A DNA stretch of 64,000 nucleotides from Marsupella aquatica (Eukaryota; Marchantiophyta). The notes under the pieces are model-generated. The model was not told the DNA's origin. It searched no databases and was given only the letters and a program-made list of their open reading frames with translations. The stretch is from positions 6,386,001-6,450,000 of the forward strand of contig OZ316896.1 of the NCBI GenBank assembly GCA_973895155.1, in the 5' to 3' direction. Positions 11,806 through 23,441 of the stretch are shown piece after piece (within the stretch, counting starts at the first letter, position 1; each line of letters opens with the position of its first letter). The position numbers and the translations under genes were made by a program.

Positions 11806-12411
11806 ATAGCTTTTATAAGAATGATCAATCCTTAGCTTCGACATATTGCTAGAAAAGATAACCTTGTAGCTGATATGATGTCAAGAGCTCGATATGATCA
11901 TACTGAAATATCTGAAGCAGTTCAAATAATGAGTGGAGAATTTGAGATTTTACAATTTCAAGAGGAACTGTATTCTGGACAGTTGCTTTTGATTGGGAGG
12001 TACCTTAGTACTCTTCAAAGGTCTTTTGAATTGACAGATGATGAGTTTCAGCGATTACGGAAGAAGACTTACAAGTTCATGCTGAAGGATGGTGTCTTAT
12101 GGAGAAGATCTTTGAAGAAAGGACATGCTCCATGTAGAGTCCTTGATACTAAAGAGGAGAAGAAAAAGGTCTTGTGGGACTCTCATGATGCAGTTGAAGC
12201 ACGACATCGAGGAGTTAGAGCTACTTATGAGCGGATTCAGAGATGGTATTGGTGGTCAGACATGTATGTGGATGTGAAATCATATGTTGGGTCTTGTAAG
12301 ACTTGCCAATATTACTCTAAAGTTTGATTTAGGGATGGGCTTAATCCTACTAGTCCTTTATCATTACATTTTCAGTGGGCAATAGATGTGGTGCACATGC
12401 CATTGGGAGTT
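11806..12411 (+). pseudogene. Gypsy A integrase, part 1
   Basis: After the RNase H stop the frame continues past TAG (11833-11835). The zinc-binding HHCC domain lies in 11875-12327 (HDAVEARHRG... CKTCQYY). A TGA at 12325-12327 interrupts, then the core begins with WAIDVVHMPLGV, whose Asp is the first of the catalytic triad. The CACTA inserts directly after it at 12411/12412. Confidence 0.88.
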
Positions 12412-12439
12412 CACTAGTAGAAACCGGGGGGTATTTAGA

Positions 12440-12720
12440 CCCCATTAAACGACTATTCAGTACCGTATAGGACTTGGAAACGACTGGGAAGGACTCTAGT
12501 CCTTTATAGGATTGCGAGTCGTATGTTTTGTTACTATAATCAACTGAGTCCTTTATAGAACTGGTTTATAAGTCGTTTAATAGACTGGATTTTCAGTCTA
12601 TTTTAGTCTTTGTGTGGGTAGCTTTGGTGAGTCGTTTTTAGTCTTTTATGGGCTGCGATGATGAGTCGTTGGGAACGACTAAAAAGGTTATGGAGGGTAG
12701 TCTTTAAATATACTTTGTGG
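12440..12720. promoter_or_regulatory. CACTA left subterminal repeats
   Basis: At least seven copies of AGTCGT or its complement ACGACT occur in both orientations within about 280 bp of the end, together with repeats of AGTCCTTTATAG. One AGTCGT copy and related AGTCTTTTATAG and AGTCCTATAAGG strings lie near the right end (28865-28950). In En/Spm elements such subterminal motifs bind TNPA. Binding here is inference. Confidence 0.7.
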
Positions 12721-13237
12721 GGTATGTATAAGTCTTTTATGTCAACTGGATATGAGTGATGAAGACCCCACTATACTACTTGGAATGAACCCACTCTTGT
12801 GCACAAATAACATATTGCATTCATGTTTTATTGTGTACTTGGAATGAACTCACTCTATAAGTTCACCATTCATCATGTTAACATTAGAATACATAGTTTC
12901 AGAAAGCCATCTTCTATACCATGTACACTAATATGAATTCACAGATTCAAACTTCATAGACTACAAAGAAGGTCACAAAGTATTCCTCTATACCATACAC
13001 ACTAATACTGAAATGATAAAATAGATTCAAGTATCATAGACAATCACCATAGAGCCATAGTTTGACATCAATCACTTGTTTCATACATACAGAATTCAGA
13101 AATATCAATGTCACACACAACGTCTCCTTCATCCTCTTTACCAAATGGAAAAATTGGTACAGATATTTCTTGGATCTTTCCAAGGCAATGTCAAAATGTG
13201 ACACAATTCACATGATGCTATCTACACTTGCATTCAG
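12721..13237. other. CACTA left non-coding region
   Basis: No coding signal was found between the subterminal repeats and the stop of the tnpA-like gene. A phrase around acttggaatgaac(c/t)cactct occurs twice (about 12778 and 12838). This is probably the 3' flank of the tnpA-like transcript. Confidence 0.5.
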
Positions 13238-16200
13238 TCACTGCAGACTAACACACTCTGATGGCCAGAGCACAAGAGATCCTACTGCATCTGCAATTAT
13301 TTCCTGAGGTGGATCATCGTCTCTATTCGGAAATGGCAAATTACAATCAGATACAATCACTGTAGTCAACAACACTACTACATGGTCATCCGGGACCACT
13401 TTGCCATGGAATTTTGCATGATCCGGTCGCAAAATGCTTGTACCCACACATACCTGCGAGTCATCCTCCCATGATAGAAGATTATGGACTGGCTCTGCTG
13501 TGGCTATCACCTCCACCTTACCCTGGCTGTTTTTCTTGGCTTTCCTGGGTGGCTTATACATGACATTATTCATACCTTGGTTGCGAGTCATGACTTTGGC
13601 ACGAGTGTTTTGTGCTGGTGATCGAGAATTGGCTACACTCTTCTTCAAAGAATCTGCATCCATATTTGACACTTCTAATTGTGTAGCAGGATTTCCCTAC
13701 GACATCATCTCAGTATCTGCCAACATTGTACTTGCTTCAATTGAAGCATCTACAATCTTACTTGCATCCAATGTTGCTCCCAAGTTTCGACGTCGCTTCA
13801 CCCTACTCCCACTTGGTTGAGAGTCTGTCAACTCTACATCAACTACAATTCAGTGTCATGTCCAACATAAGTCAATCACTCATCACATGTGCTAAATGTA
13901 CATGTCACCAACCACAAAGTTGTCACTATCTCCTTACCATTATGAACAACCTTCTTCCCCTTCTTTGCCATTGCCATATGCTCCATGTCTGCTTCTGTTG
14001 ATCAATAAACACACCACAATATTCAGGTTGAATCTATTAACCACTGAATTGTTGCTCAACATTCATATAGAGGAATTTAAAGCATCAGCTTACCTGATAC
14101 CTCCTTGGCTATGGTCACTGAGGCACTGGGCACATCTTCTTCATTATTGCTCTTTGAATCACCTGATACATCAATCATGATGTCACTTCAGATCCCAGTT
14201 CATCCAACCAGTTCTTACAGAAAAGATTACCTCCAACCGGCTTAAGCTTCACAAAACTCCATGCACTTTTCAAATGTAATGTACTGGATCATAGCAGGTT
14301 ACCTGTCTCAACAACCTTCTTGCCCTTCTGCTTACTGATTACAGGGTCCTTCTCTGCCTCCACTCTTCCTGCATTCAAACCATTCACTCAATTCATGAAA
14401 ACTTACTTCTAACATTTGAACATAGGACACAATGAACAATGGGCCGGTGTCATTTCCATACCTGTGTCAGATTTGCCAATTCCCTTTTTTGTTAACAAGG
14501 GCACACTTTGTACAATGTTGCCCTCATTGTTTGGTTGGGAACCACCCAATTTTTCAATCACAAGCTTGAAATTAGATTCCACTGATGCAAGAAGGTTCGC
14601 ACAGATGCCTCCACAATATCCAAACGATCAGCCAATTTACTTTCCACTCGAGGGAGTCCACACTCTAATGACTTCAACCGTTCACACATCTCTGTGAGAG
14701 TTGTAACAGTTCCCTGTCATAACACAACTTACATATCTCAGATAACTGTCCCCAAGAACTGGTTGCTTACTTCCTACTACATTTCTTTCTGATGCTCAAG
14801 GCCAAATAGTCACAGAACATACAGAATTACAACATAATCACCTGTTTGGAAGTTACACTTGTCACCTCACTCCTTTGTTTCATGAACTCCTCTCTCACTT
14901 CTTGTGCTGATGGTTCTTCACCTGTCAATTTCTTCTGCAGTCCACATCAACATACATATGAATGAAACCAAGTGTTGATTGTCAATGAAAATGTAATAAT
15001 GGTAGCAAGATGATAAGTTTGAGGCTTACTATCAGGCATGTCACTGCCTTACCAATTGTTCTTTCACTAGAGCATAACTTCCTCTCCCAGCCTGTGAAAG
15101 GTGTTTCACTTTGCCTCGAGCATTTGACATCAGTTCACTCTTGCTCTGTCCAGCCTCCGACATGAACCCTTTGATTAACCGTGTCCATTGATCCAGTTCC
15201 AATGATGGGGGTGGTGGCATTCTCCTGTTAGAACCATTGTCTATCCACATCCTTTTCAACCTATGCCTCTCTTGTTTCAAAATCCTCATTGCATAATCTG
15301 ATATGCAATCTTCAACTGGGCCCTTACCATCATTACCAACATACTCCCACCGTTCAAGAATGTCCTTGCAGATAGCAGCCCAATTAGCTTTGTTCTGACT
15401 CCTAAACTCTGTAATGCTCAAATCTAACCAACGCAATACTTCTCCTCTTAGGTCAGAATGCCAACGGTTCTTACCATCACATGTGGGAGTTATCCAACCT
15501 TTGGAATTCACTTCTACTTTACCAAATTTGTTACTGTCTCCTGCCTTGGTACTCCCTGAAGCGCTACTAGGTGTCCCTCCACGGCCTGGTGTCCCCCCAC
15601 GGCCTGGGGTCCCTCCACGGCCTGATCTCCCCCCACGGCCTGGATTGCATTGTCCAAACCTCCCTGGAGTCCCTGCACATTTACAGGATCCATTTACAGT
15701 CACTTACATTAGGTAAGTATGAATCATAAATCCCGCTGCCAAATATACAGTGGACTTCAAAGCAATTCTGCAATGACCAAGTTACCTCTCCCTTGGTGCA
15801 TAGATGGTTCTGGACCACCTGTCCTATTGCTTTGTCTTGATGAATTAGGGGCGTTTCTCCCGCCTGTGAATGATTGCCTCCTATCTGAACATGGATGGCC
15901 TTTGTTGTTTTCGTGATTGTCCCAATCAGAGTCTGCATACCAACAGGTACATGCCACACTCATGGACCTATAAGATAAACTCTTTGCCCTAGCTACACAT
16001 CAGATAAGTGCATATTGAGCTAAATCTCTACTACCATCACAAAATCACTAGCACAAGGCACTTACTTGTCCAATCATCCTCCTCACCTTTCCATTGCCCT
16101 CTGTACCCGTCTCTACCACGCTCTGGGTGTTCATATTCATCCCATCCATCTTCTGCTCCATCATAGTCATCATCATAATTATCAGGCGTCCCTTGCCAAT

Positions 16201-16426
16201 AACTCTGGCTCCTTCTAGGGTATGGATTATGTGATTTCTCTCTAGCTGCCCACCTACCTGGGACTTGATGAGGGCCCTGTGCATCTTGCACAGGTGCATT
16301 TTTCTGTGAGCCCCCTGCATCTGGGTCTCCATCCATATCCAATCTTTCCTCTTCACCCCACTCTCCAAGCCCCATGTCTGTCTCCATGTCATCACCCTCT
16401 TCCCCCATAGCTTCACCCACAACCAA
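13238..16426 (-). pseudogene. tnpA-like En/Spm accessory transposase gene
   Basis: A multi-exon gene read leftwards. Exons with matching phases and GT-AG borders are 16426-16066, 15932-15786, 15672-15053 and 14934-14842. The next, 14713-14462, needs a one-base frameshift. Smaller exons follow, and the last is about 13840-13238. Exon 1 is acidic. Exon 3 starts with Gly/Arg repeats (GRGGTP units) and ends with a block (NANWAAICKDIL-like; RHRLKRMWID; LELDQWTRLIKGFM) typical of plant transposase_24. The C-terminus (VCVGTSILRP... LPFPN... IADAVGSLVLWP) resembles the domain often found at the end of these proteins. An in-frame TAG lies near 13695. TNPA-type proteins bind subterminal repeats. Confidence 0.72.
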
Positions 16427-16577
16427 ACAGGGAGAATCAGCACACTAAATTCAAAGTATCAATCAATTTCATGCATATCCAACTATCCTAAACATCATTC
16501 CAGGCAGCAATTCCCGTTATGTGACTCTGTGCAGGTAGTCATCCTCAACCTCATACTTGCCAATCGCCAGCTGTTGC

Positions 16578-19500
16578 CTATTGCAAATCATCAACCTCAT
16601 CATATTCCATTTGCCCAGGTTCATCATATGTCTCTCTCAATGTTAAGGGGATGTAGTCAGTCCCTGCCCGAGTTGGAAGTACAGTCTCATGACTAGGATG
16701 CTCGAATGCAGCATGGTCATCCAAACTGAACTCTACTTTACTTCCATCCATCCGCCTGTTCCGTGCTTGGCTATGGCATACCACCCTCCAGCCATGTGAC
16801 TCCTCCACATCTGCAAAGAAAGCCTGTTCAACTTGGCTAGGGAAAACAAAAGGCTCAGACCATTCTGGTACTCTGGACCTAAAATTGGCCAACAAGAACC
16901 CATCATGATCACGCTTCATGGTGGCCCTTGGTCTCTGCCACTCTGATTTCACCCATGATCCCTTCATCAATATCACTAGGACACTTGTGTTACCATAATT
17001 CAACACCCAAATGTCGGTCAACTCCCCCACGTAACCCATCTTCATCCACCCCCTCTGTTCTTCAGAGGTTCTCTGCTCAAACACAGAAATCAAACCACAA
17101 TCATATGATACACAATGGTCACCCTGCTCATCCCTCACTCGATAATGATTTCCATAAGCTCTCATCCGTTTGTAGGTCAGAATAGACAATCGTGGTGGCA
17201 CAGATAGAAGATACAAATCCTTCTCCATATCTGGGTGATGTCTACTATGCTCTCGAATTGTCACCCGAATCCACTGCTCGAACTGTGGGAAGGGATCCTG
17301 CTGCCCAGAGTGTGCAACTTTTTGCATATCATATTCCCTGCATTATGAGGTACAGGCATAGTTAGGTCTAAACAACACATGACAACCTAAGATCACCCTT
17401 GGAACAGACAAGAAGCATCACAACAAAGGCAAGTCAATTCAATCACTCACCTCCACCATGGTTGCATAGGCTCTGTGTTTGCCAGCACATATGAATGAGC
17501 CTTGTCTCGAATCGCAACAGGCAGCTGAACAGCACGTCCCACACCTTCAACAACCTCGCCACTCACTCCATCATCTTCACCAGATTTCCAAACTCTTGTC
17601 ATAGCTTCACCAGACCCAGCCATGTACTCTGTTAGGAATCCCAACGTCTCATCCTTAATGTACCCCAATGCCATGGAAGCCTCTGGCCTGTAGTATGTTC
17701 TCACATGACCTTTCAACAACTTCATGTATCGCTCCATAGGGTACATCCATCTGGTACTGACTGGCCCATACTGCCCTAGCTCTTCTACCACATGGATTAG
17801 GAGATGAGTCATAACATCAAAGAAAGCAGGGGGGAAGTATATCTCCAAGTCACAGAGGACATAAGCAGCATCCTGCTTCAACTGCTCCAATCCTTGGGGA
17901 TCCCACACTTTCACACATATACGGCGAAATACATTGCACAGTCGAAGAATGACATTACGGACTGGTTTCTGCATGAGACCTCTGAGGCATAGGGGCAGAA
18001 TGTGCTGCATCAACACATGGTAGTCATGTGTTTTCATACTGCCAAGTTTATTCTTTGTAATATGCTTCTTGAAGGCACCAGCATAGCCAGAGGGCACTTT
18101 CAGACAGCTCAATCTATACAAGAATGTCTTCCATTCATCCTGTGTGCACACATAGGGAGCTTGGAACTTGAGAAGTACATTGGGATTGCTTGCATGGGGC
18201 TTCAACCAAAGGTGAGGGCGAATCCCCTTCTATTGCATATCAGCTCGAACTGCTCCTGTATCTTTCTCACCCGACAAGAACTTCAGCAAGCTCTCACAAA
18301 TATTTTTCTCAATGTGCATGACGTCCACATTGTGTTTGCTGGGCTCGAATTCCTGCACTCCACAAAGCAAAGAATTCAACAACAGAAACACTAATTAACC
18401 ACATAGGAGGATTGTAACCAACATCAATCCACCATTGCTCCAATCTAAAATTGCAATCATACAGGGGCTGGAGGCTAAGTACATTACCCTCCAGTACTCC
18501 AACTCCAAGTCCATCAAGGTCTGTCTTTTCACACCGTGTTTCACCACTGGATCCTCAGGTTCTCGATCAGTGGCACTTCTCTTGTCCCAATCAGCCTTCC
18601 TGGCTGCCCACCTCAGGACTTGCTCTCTGGTGACCCTCTGTGGTGGGCCACGAAGCTCTATTTTGTTGTTGAAGTGTGCAATTTGAGACCGTGTGTGCCT
18701 GTAAGGATGATCAACAGGCAGATACCTTCTATGCCCCTGAAATTTCATACTATGCAGGGCATGCGACCACTCACTTGTCACATTTTTCCCACATGGTGTG
18801 CACCCCACATAGCCCTTTGTCACTCGTCCAGATATGATGCCATGGCCTGGGTAATCTGCTATATCCAGCAAACAAATTGCATGCAGTCTAAAGGGGCTGG
18901 GTCGAAGAAGCCCCTTCAGAACATCATGGGTTAACACCCCTTCTATCCACAAAGTCTTCCACTCTTCCACTGCTGGAGCCAACATGATATCTATGAATTG
19001 CTCGGTCACAGAAGCTGGTCCAAGGATTAACAGCACCATCATGACAAAAAACCTCTTTGTAGTCATCCATGGGGGAAGGTTGTAATTTAGCAGCGTAACC
19101 GGCCAACATGAATAACGGTTGTTTTTGTCTCCAAATGGGTTTACTCCATCCAGTGATAGACCAAATCGAAAGTTCCGCTTCTCTACAGCAAACTGTGGCC
19201 ACCTCTCATCAACAAATTTCCAATGGTTGGAATCTCCAATGTGACGTTGCAGGCCATCACTGCTCTTGTTATCAGGAGTCCATGTCATCAGCTTGAAAAT
19301 GGCAGGGCATCTAAACAGACGTTGTAGTCTAGGAATGAGAGGAAAATGACGAAGAACCTTGGCAGGGTGTGTACATTTCCCTACATTCTTGTACCTATGC
19401 TTACCACAATGAGGGCATGTCAATTTATCTGCATGCTCTTTGCGAAAGAGAACACACCCATCAGGGCATGCGTCAATAGACACATAGTTCAGCCCAAGGT

Positions 19501-20278
19501 TAGACATCAATTTCCTAGCCTCGTACATATTTTTTGGAATTGAATTACCATCTGGTAACACATTTCGGCGCAGGAAGGTCAACAACTCTGTCACAAATAT
19601 ATTGGGAACATTGTGATTGCCACAGATGTTCAACAACAACACGACAAAACCCAGCTTGGAGCAGTTCGACCCCTCGTAGATAGGAATGCAAGCTTCTTTG
19701 ATGTGTTTTGGGCCCCCAAACACCCACTCCCTCTCTGCTGCACCTTCCCCAATGTCAAAGTCAGGTTGAGCTTGGCCGTCGCCAATGTGTGGCTGCGGTT
19801 CATTGTCCTCTTCTGATTCCACTGTGTCGTAAAAAGCATCAAGGTCTTCAAAAATCTCTTGAACCATTCTTGGGACATCCATCCCACCGTCCTCAGTGAT
19901 TGCCTCTGCATCTCCATCTTGGTCATCCACGTTCTCATGTTGGACCCCAGGACCATCCTCTGCACAATCTATGTCCTGCTCTACGTAGTCTCTACGCCTA
20001 GCTGTATTAGAATCCACAAAGTCAGCTCTCCACTCTTCATCAGAGGAGTCTTCTTCTGCTGGTACATTCCAAACCCTCCACCGAGGGTGCCTTTCATGCC
20101 GCAACAGGTGAAGGTGCACAGTGTTCAAACTCAACGACTTGAATCCTTGGCACTGTGTGCATGGGCATCTCATCCTCCTACTCCTACCTTGGGCGGCCCG
20201 GGCTTGTTCACGCATCCACAATTTAGAATCATGATGCCTAATCCTAAATGGGTTGTGAAGAGGCAACCTTGGAGCCAT
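16578..20278 (-). pseudogene. tnp2 CACTA transposase (one internal TAG)
   Basis: Exons 20278-18488, 18352-17451 and 17337-16578 join in phase with GT-AG introns of 136 and 113 bp. The N-terminus has the transposase-associated zinc motif RCPCTQC. The Tnp2 core contains CPHCGKHRY, the signature DGVNPFG, GRVTKGYVGCTPCGK, GVKRQTLMDLELEYW, and across intron 1 HNVDVMHIEKNICESLL. A DUF4218-like region follows (LKVPSGYAGAF, YFPPAFFDVMTHLLIHV, RWMYPMERYMK), then a DUF4216-like end (IWVLNYG, PFVFPSQVEQAFF). The protein would cut the element ends. One TAG at 18230-18232 replaces a sense codon just before GIRPHLW, so this copy is probably not autonomous. The start at 20278 follows a possible one at 20290. 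Confidence 0.92.
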
Positions 20279-20604
20279 CACTATACACACGCACTCAGCA
20301 CCCTGTCATTTTATTATGCAAGTGAAAAATACACTTCCTGTTAAGGATTTCACCCCCGACTGTACTTGCCAAAATACGTAACGTTCCAAAAAAACAAAAA
20401 AACAAAAAATATAGGTGCCTGAGTCATGTACCTATTCTCAAGTGAATGAGACAAAATTCCTAAATGTTTGAGGGTGTCAACTCCTCCGCTGTCCTCACAT
20501 GTACTGCCTCTGCACGTACATCCATGACCATATCAGAGTCCAATCATGTATAGTCATAGACACAGGTGCCAGGTGCGAGACCGGTGTGAGATGTCCTCAT
20601 CTTA

Positions 20605-21174
20605 CTACCACATCAAATACGGATACCAATCCTGTTGTCGATGCCACTCAGCCCTGAGGTACTCAGGCATGTACATTAAGTCATCAAGGTCTAAACCCTG
20701 CTCATGCCATGGTGGTCTTCGATCCGTGCCTACAAGCAGTGGCAGCAGTGCCCTCCATGGTGCACATGTTGCTACCAAGTCCCTCCACTAGGTACTAATT
20801 AGTCTATATTTGCAGATATCTTGTGCGCCAGACACCACAAGAACCCTCGGCCAGACATGTGTAAGAACTATATCATCTGCCAAATCAGGCAACAAGGAAC
20901 CACCTACAGCATCGTGCTTGTCTAACTCATCTGCTGAAAAGTAAATGTCCTCTTCCGACTGTGCATCCTCATTCACCACAGCATTCACAACACATCCAAG
21001 GTCTGCAGGCATTATCTCGGATGGAGCTACACTCTGTCTGGTTACCAATCCACACAAGTAAGCCCAAGCAGTAGCCATGCACGATGCAACCCGTAGGAGG
21101 ACCCTACATAGGGCCTGACGGTCTGGAAGAGGCAGCATACCCACCAAAGTCTTCAGCCAAACAGAGCCCAGCAA
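20605..21174 (-). pseudogene. F-box-like cargo gene (one internal TAG)
   Basis: The frame 21174-20788 ends at TAG (20788-20790), and the same frame continues to TAG at 20605-20607. Read through the TAG, the pattern LPDLADDIVLTHVWPRV, then CKYRLIST, then WRDLVATCAPWRALL matches the F-box layout (L-P-x-D-I, W-P-R-L, C-R-x-V-S-x-x-W). F-box proteins recruit targets to SCF ubiquitin ligases. The N-terminal 60 residues are hydrophobic-helical and unrecognised. It lies between tnp2 and the BRCT gene on the same strand. It could also be the N-terminal exon of a longer gene. Confidence 0.5.
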
Positions 21175-21314
21175 GTAGATTCACAGTCACACCCCACGCA
21201 GCAGGAAACAACAATCACTTCAACTGCGACCAACCATGACAAGATGAGTTAGTTCAAGGATCACATTTATTACAAAATTGTGTTTTATACAAAAATATGA
21301 AGGACTCCTACTCC

Positions 21315-22163
21315 TCACTCTCTCCCACCTTTGCTAAGCATACATCTCCGCTGAATCTTGGAGGGCCAGGCCTCAAAAATATCAAAGTCCCAAGCATTCT
21401 GTCGCTTCCCTCTAGCTGCTGATTCTAGAAGCCAATCAGGGGAAAGCACCCAAAGATTGTTGTTCATGACAAAATCACGCACTGTTGTCTTAAAGAATTT
21501 TCTACATATTTTCATGTATGACAGACCTACAACATGAGTGGAGGTTTCTGTTAGACTCTCCTCCACTGTCCCACCTAGCTCAACAACTATAGACTTGTAC
21601 AGTCTGCACTTAGTCTCCCCAATTCCTTCTTCTGCAAATACCACACTGAACCCCTTCATAATGGTATTTCTCTCCTTGCCATGCTCATTCAATATAGCAT
21701 CTGCACGCATAGGATGGTGTCCTATGTTGACAACAGGTCCATATTGGACAGAAGCAAAGTTGGGTTTCTCTGCCGCTGCTTCATAGGCTTCCTTTTCAGC
21801 CAAAGCCTCTGCAGTGGCCTCCTCACTCTCCCACAACTCATATTGCTCAGTACTCTGTACACACCTATGTTTAACAGAATCGGTCAGCCAAGAGACTTCA
21901 ACTACTTTTAGACCTTGGTTGGTAATGGCAGAATCAATGAAGGACCATGACCACTTGTTCATCACATCCAGCCATGTCCCCGCAACAACATGTGTAGTCT
22001 GTGGAGTGATGTCCTTGACTTCAGTCCCATGGAACTCTGAGAATCGTTTTTGTACGATTGGCCAACTCACTTGGGTGAACCCATAGTGGCCAGGAATCAA
22101 AATGGCTTTGATTCCAGCCAACAGAGGCGGGTGGTCAACCTTTGTACGTTTCCTAGAGGCCAT
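21315..22163 (-). CDS. Two-BRCT protein, CACTA cargo
   Basis: A 282-residue open frame from the second Met (MASRKRTKVDHPPLL), which starts with a basic nuclear-localisation-like stretch. An earlier Met exists at 22178. Two BRCT-like repeats are visible. The first (about residues 15-105) has TTHVVAGTW, then ITNQGLKVVEVSWLTDSV with the conserved Trp. The second (about 160-265) has VVELGGTVEESLTETSTHVV, then NNNLWVLSPDWLLES. BRCT pairs read phosphoproteins or DNA ends in repair and checkpoint complexes in the nucleus. There is no ligase, RING or kinase domain. A Glu/Ala-rich linker joins the repeats. No stop or frameshift is seen. It is not a known part of CACTA transposition, so it is probably captured. 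Confidence 0.75.
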   Translation of the reverse strand: MASRKRTKVDHPPLLAGIKAILIPGHYGFTQVSWPIVQKRFSEFHGTEVKDITPQTTHVVAGTWLDVMNKWSWSFIDSAITNQGLKVVEVSWLTDSVKHRCVQSTEQYELWESEEATAEALAEKEAYEAAAEKPNFASVQYGPVVNIGHHPMRADAILNEHGKERNTIMKGFSVVFAEEGIGETKCRLYKSIVVELGGTVEESLTETSTHVVGLSYMKICRKFFKTTVRDFVMNNNLWVLSPDWLLESAARGKRQNAWDFDIFEAWPSKIQRRCMLSKGGRE

Positions 22164-22178
22164 GTACACACGGGCCAC

Positions 22179-22751
22179 CTAATCACTGCAGACCGGAAGA
22201 TAATGCGTTCACCTGATAATCGGAGGGCCCTTAAAATGCTGCATTTATAACTTGGTCCAGTCCAGTCATCTGGTGAGTCTCTGCTCCGATTCCAAACGGG
22301 AGAAATATTGGGACAAACGTACTAGACACCTGCAAGCATGCACCTCATAGTTTGAATATGTGCCTTCACAATATTGAAGGTGACAAGTGCAATTGTTTTG
22401 TGATGCCACATACAGATGTTGTAAATGGGCAGACATTCAATGAGAATACAAAATGTTGGTACACTTTAAGGGAATTCTCGCAAATTAAATAGCCTTGTAA
22501 CTTATATGCTCATAATGAGAAGTCCTGATTTAATTTAAGCAGTGTCATGTAAGTCGTGATCAAAATGATTGCAGAGTTAAAAAAGTTCCTAGAAGGCTTA
22601 AGGGCAGTTTTTGAAGGCATGTACCCAGGAACAAGTAATGAACTTAGGGTACTTGTTGCCTAAGCATCCTCTCCTACAGAGGTCCTTCTTCTCAAAATTG
22701 GAATGTCTGCAATCTCCAAGGTATCCACATCAGGTGCACTATGCATGTATA
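22179..22751. other. Spacer between BRCT and PHD genes
   Basis: No supported gene was found. It could be intergenic, or an intron if the PHD and BRCT frames belong to one transcript; a cDNA would settle which. Confidence 0.4.
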
Positions 22752-23441
22752 TTATTCAGGTTCAAAGCCAAGAGTGTGATCTCTCATGGGAGTGTGCAAA
22801 GTAGGATCTATGGCATGGCGATGACAATAGAAGATCCATTGATCAACACCATGTGCAGAGTGATCATAGATGTGTCTGTCACAAGCATAGCCTTCTGCTT
22901 GACGCTCCTTCAAACAATGAAAGTGCCACATGGTGGGACACCTAACACAGTGGACTATGTCCACCCAGAAATCTTCATCGTGCTGACCACATGCCTTGCA
23001 CTTATGAAGTGGGCAAGCTGTGGCAAGATCGGGCAAATATGAAAAACAAAAGAACCTCACACAATATCTGTCAGGGCATTTCCTAACAAGTGGTGGAGCA
23101 TCAACAGAGCCCTCATAAGACCCCAACTTCCCACACTGTGCACACTTAGCCTGCTTCTCCAAACAATCAGTGCACATCCAGCCTCCCTGGTGTGCTGACG
23201 GGAGGCCCACCCCTGGACAGTTGTTTTCTGCAGCAAGGTCAGACTCCGGGTTGAGGTGGAAATGCCTCATGCAAGGGCCCTCACATATGGCTAAGCCACC
23301 ACCATCGTCACAAATGGCACAACAATGAGCTGCCTTCTGGAAAATCTGACTTGCGGAGAAGTTACTACCATCTGGCCCAACTACACCTGTGTTGCTCACC
23401 TCTGTCCCCCGCTTCTTGGCTCGGATTTTAGGGCGTGCCAT
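22752..23441 (-). CDS. EDM2-like PHD-finger protein, CACTA cargo
   Basis: A 229-residue frame starting MARPKIRAKKRGTEV, a basic nuclear-localisation or AT-hook-like start. A composite zinc module follows: CCAICDDGGGLAICEGPCMRHFH, then WMCTDCLEKQAKCAQCGKLG, then ACPLHKCKACG, then VHCVRCPTMWHFHCL. This order, including the CPLHKC string between two PHD units, closely resembles the PHD region of plant EDM2 (ENHANCED DOWNY MILDEW 2), a chromatin regulator that controls silencing and poly(A) choice at heterochromatin-containing introns. The rest of EDM2 is absent. A small intron may lie near 23040-23065, where RFFCFSYLPDL does not fit the family. No disabling stop is seen. Confidence 0.75.
   Translation of the reverse strand: MARPKIRAKKRGTEVSNTGVVGPDGSNFSASQIFQKAAHCCAICDDGGGLAICEGPCMRHFHLNPESDLAAENNCPGVGLPSAHQGGWMCTDCLEKQAKCAQCGKLGSYEGSVDAPPLVRKCPDRYCVRFFCFSYLPDLATACPLHKCKACGQHDEDFWVDIVHCVRCPTMWHFHCLKERQAEGYACDRHIYDHSAHGVDQWIFYCHRHAIDPTLHTPMRDHTLGFEPE

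Noticed and set aside
7195-12327. Gypsy A gag-pol as an endogenous pararetrovirus
   Set aside because: It has paired LTRs, target duplication and an integrase with HHCC and DDE motifs, which pararetroviruses lack.
18002-20344. Plus-strand ORFs across tnp2
   Set aside because: They are shadows of the minus-strand transposase, which has spliced exons and conserved motifs.
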